In this document: positions 33,975-34,183 of the stretch, piece by piece
Numbering within the stretch: position 1 is the first letter of the stretch
Layout: each line of letters opens with the position of its first letter
Source: a virus
Reading direction: 5' to 3' (one strand)
Virus record (IMG/VR): IMGVR_UViG_3300011116_001261
Coordinates: 1 to 34,183 of that record
Length of the DNA: 34,183 bases
The notes under the pieces: generated by a model
Database searches by the model: none
What the model was told of the DNA's origin: nothing
Seen by the model: the letters and a program-made list of their open reading frames with translations, nothing else
Made by a program: the position numbers and the translations under genes

Positions 33975-34183
33975 TCAGTCTCCGATGGAATGGGTGCCCG
34001 TCTCCACCACCACGGTCAGGGTCTCTTCAGTTCCATCCAAGGCATTCGGGTTCGAGTAATAGACGTTCTTCCGGCCGGGGAACAGATCCAGGAACCCCTG
34101 GACAACCTGCCGACCCTTGCTCTGCACATGATCCTGATGCTTGTACAAGGGATGCAACCGAAGCTTTAGAAAGAAGCCCGTGT
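33975..34183 (-). CDS. C-terminal part of an early protein (5' end beyond the window)
   Basis: The frame stays open from the stop at 33975-33977 to the right edge of the window (about 68 residues). The visible part has V-V-Q-G-F-L-D-L-F-P-G-R-K-N-V-Y-Y and a strand-rich end (EETLTVVVETGTHSIGD). A TTG at 34157 could be a start, but there is no array promoter before it, so I treat the gene as continuing. No family recognised. Confidence 0.6.
   Translation of the reverse strand, partial: TGFFLKLRLHPLYKHQDHVQSKGRQVVQGFLDLFPGRKNVYYSNPNALDGTEETLTVVVETGTHSIGD

Noticed and set aside
26825-34183. CRISPR array
   Set aside because: The repeated 30-40 base element recurs at irregular distances of 100-800 bases, each time before an ATG. 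This is a promoter repeat, not a repeat-spacer array.

Overview
The window reads as part of a large, probably lytic, tailed-phage genome. Dense minus-strand operons of short genes with 1-4 base stop/start overlaps (ATGA, TGATG) surround phage hallmarks: a tail-fibre-like repeat protein, a T4-type lysozyme, an ATP-dependent DNA ligase, a sigma factor, a ClpP-like protease, a cytidine/dCMP-type deaminase, a RadA-like ATPase and a tRNA. I see no integrase, transposase or rRNA. Three lipoproteins, two of them with Gly/Thr-rich or Cys-patterned bodies of a kind common in Myxococcota, and a lysozyme-like secreted protein hint at a myxobacterial-type host. This is inference only.

Layout. 1-3.6 kb (plus strand): end of a LamG-type appendage protein, a 43-residue ORF, a 772-residue repeat-rich fibre-like protein with a clear terminator, and a basic coiled-coil protein. 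3.6-9.7 kb (minus): metallopeptidase/vWA protein, DNA ligase, then a tight cluster with a C-terminally shortened sigma-70 factor and a separate small helix-turn-helix-like protein, a cyclic-phosphate-type receiver domain and a deaminase. 9.7-12.9 kb: lysozyme, tRNA, FmdB-type zinc ribbon, EamA-like membrane protein, ClpP. 13.2-20 kb: lipoproteins, a full-length isocitrate lyase, S-adenosylmethionine decarboxylase, two cupins, a short adenylosuccinate synthetase with a PurZ-like P-loop, and an Smr domain. 20-23.6 kb: a set of small SH3-barrel-like paralogues, a MazG-like pyrophosphohydrolase and the lysozyme-like secreted protein. 23.8-25.3 kb: a full-length malate synthase A.

From about 23.8 kb the base composition becomes GC-rich, and from 26.8 kb the architecture changes. 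About 23 small minus-strand genes follow, most with their own nearly identical promoter: a TGCAAA box, a 17-base spacer, a TATAGT-like box, then only 5-6 bases to ATG. This looks like an early, host-takeover region with leaderless mRNAs. The same promoter drives the radA-like gene, but there with a normal leader and Shine-Dalgarno site, and a copy lies upstream of the gene at 20608-21111, tying the two halves to one genome.

How the genes may work together: aceA plus aceB would give the infected cell a complete phage-encoded glyoxylate bypass. The PurZ-like enzyme and MazG-like protein could modify purine pools, possibly for 2,6-diaminopurine DNA. SpeD would affect polyamines. The sigma factor and its neighbour could redirect transcription. 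These links are inferred from families and position, not demonstrated.
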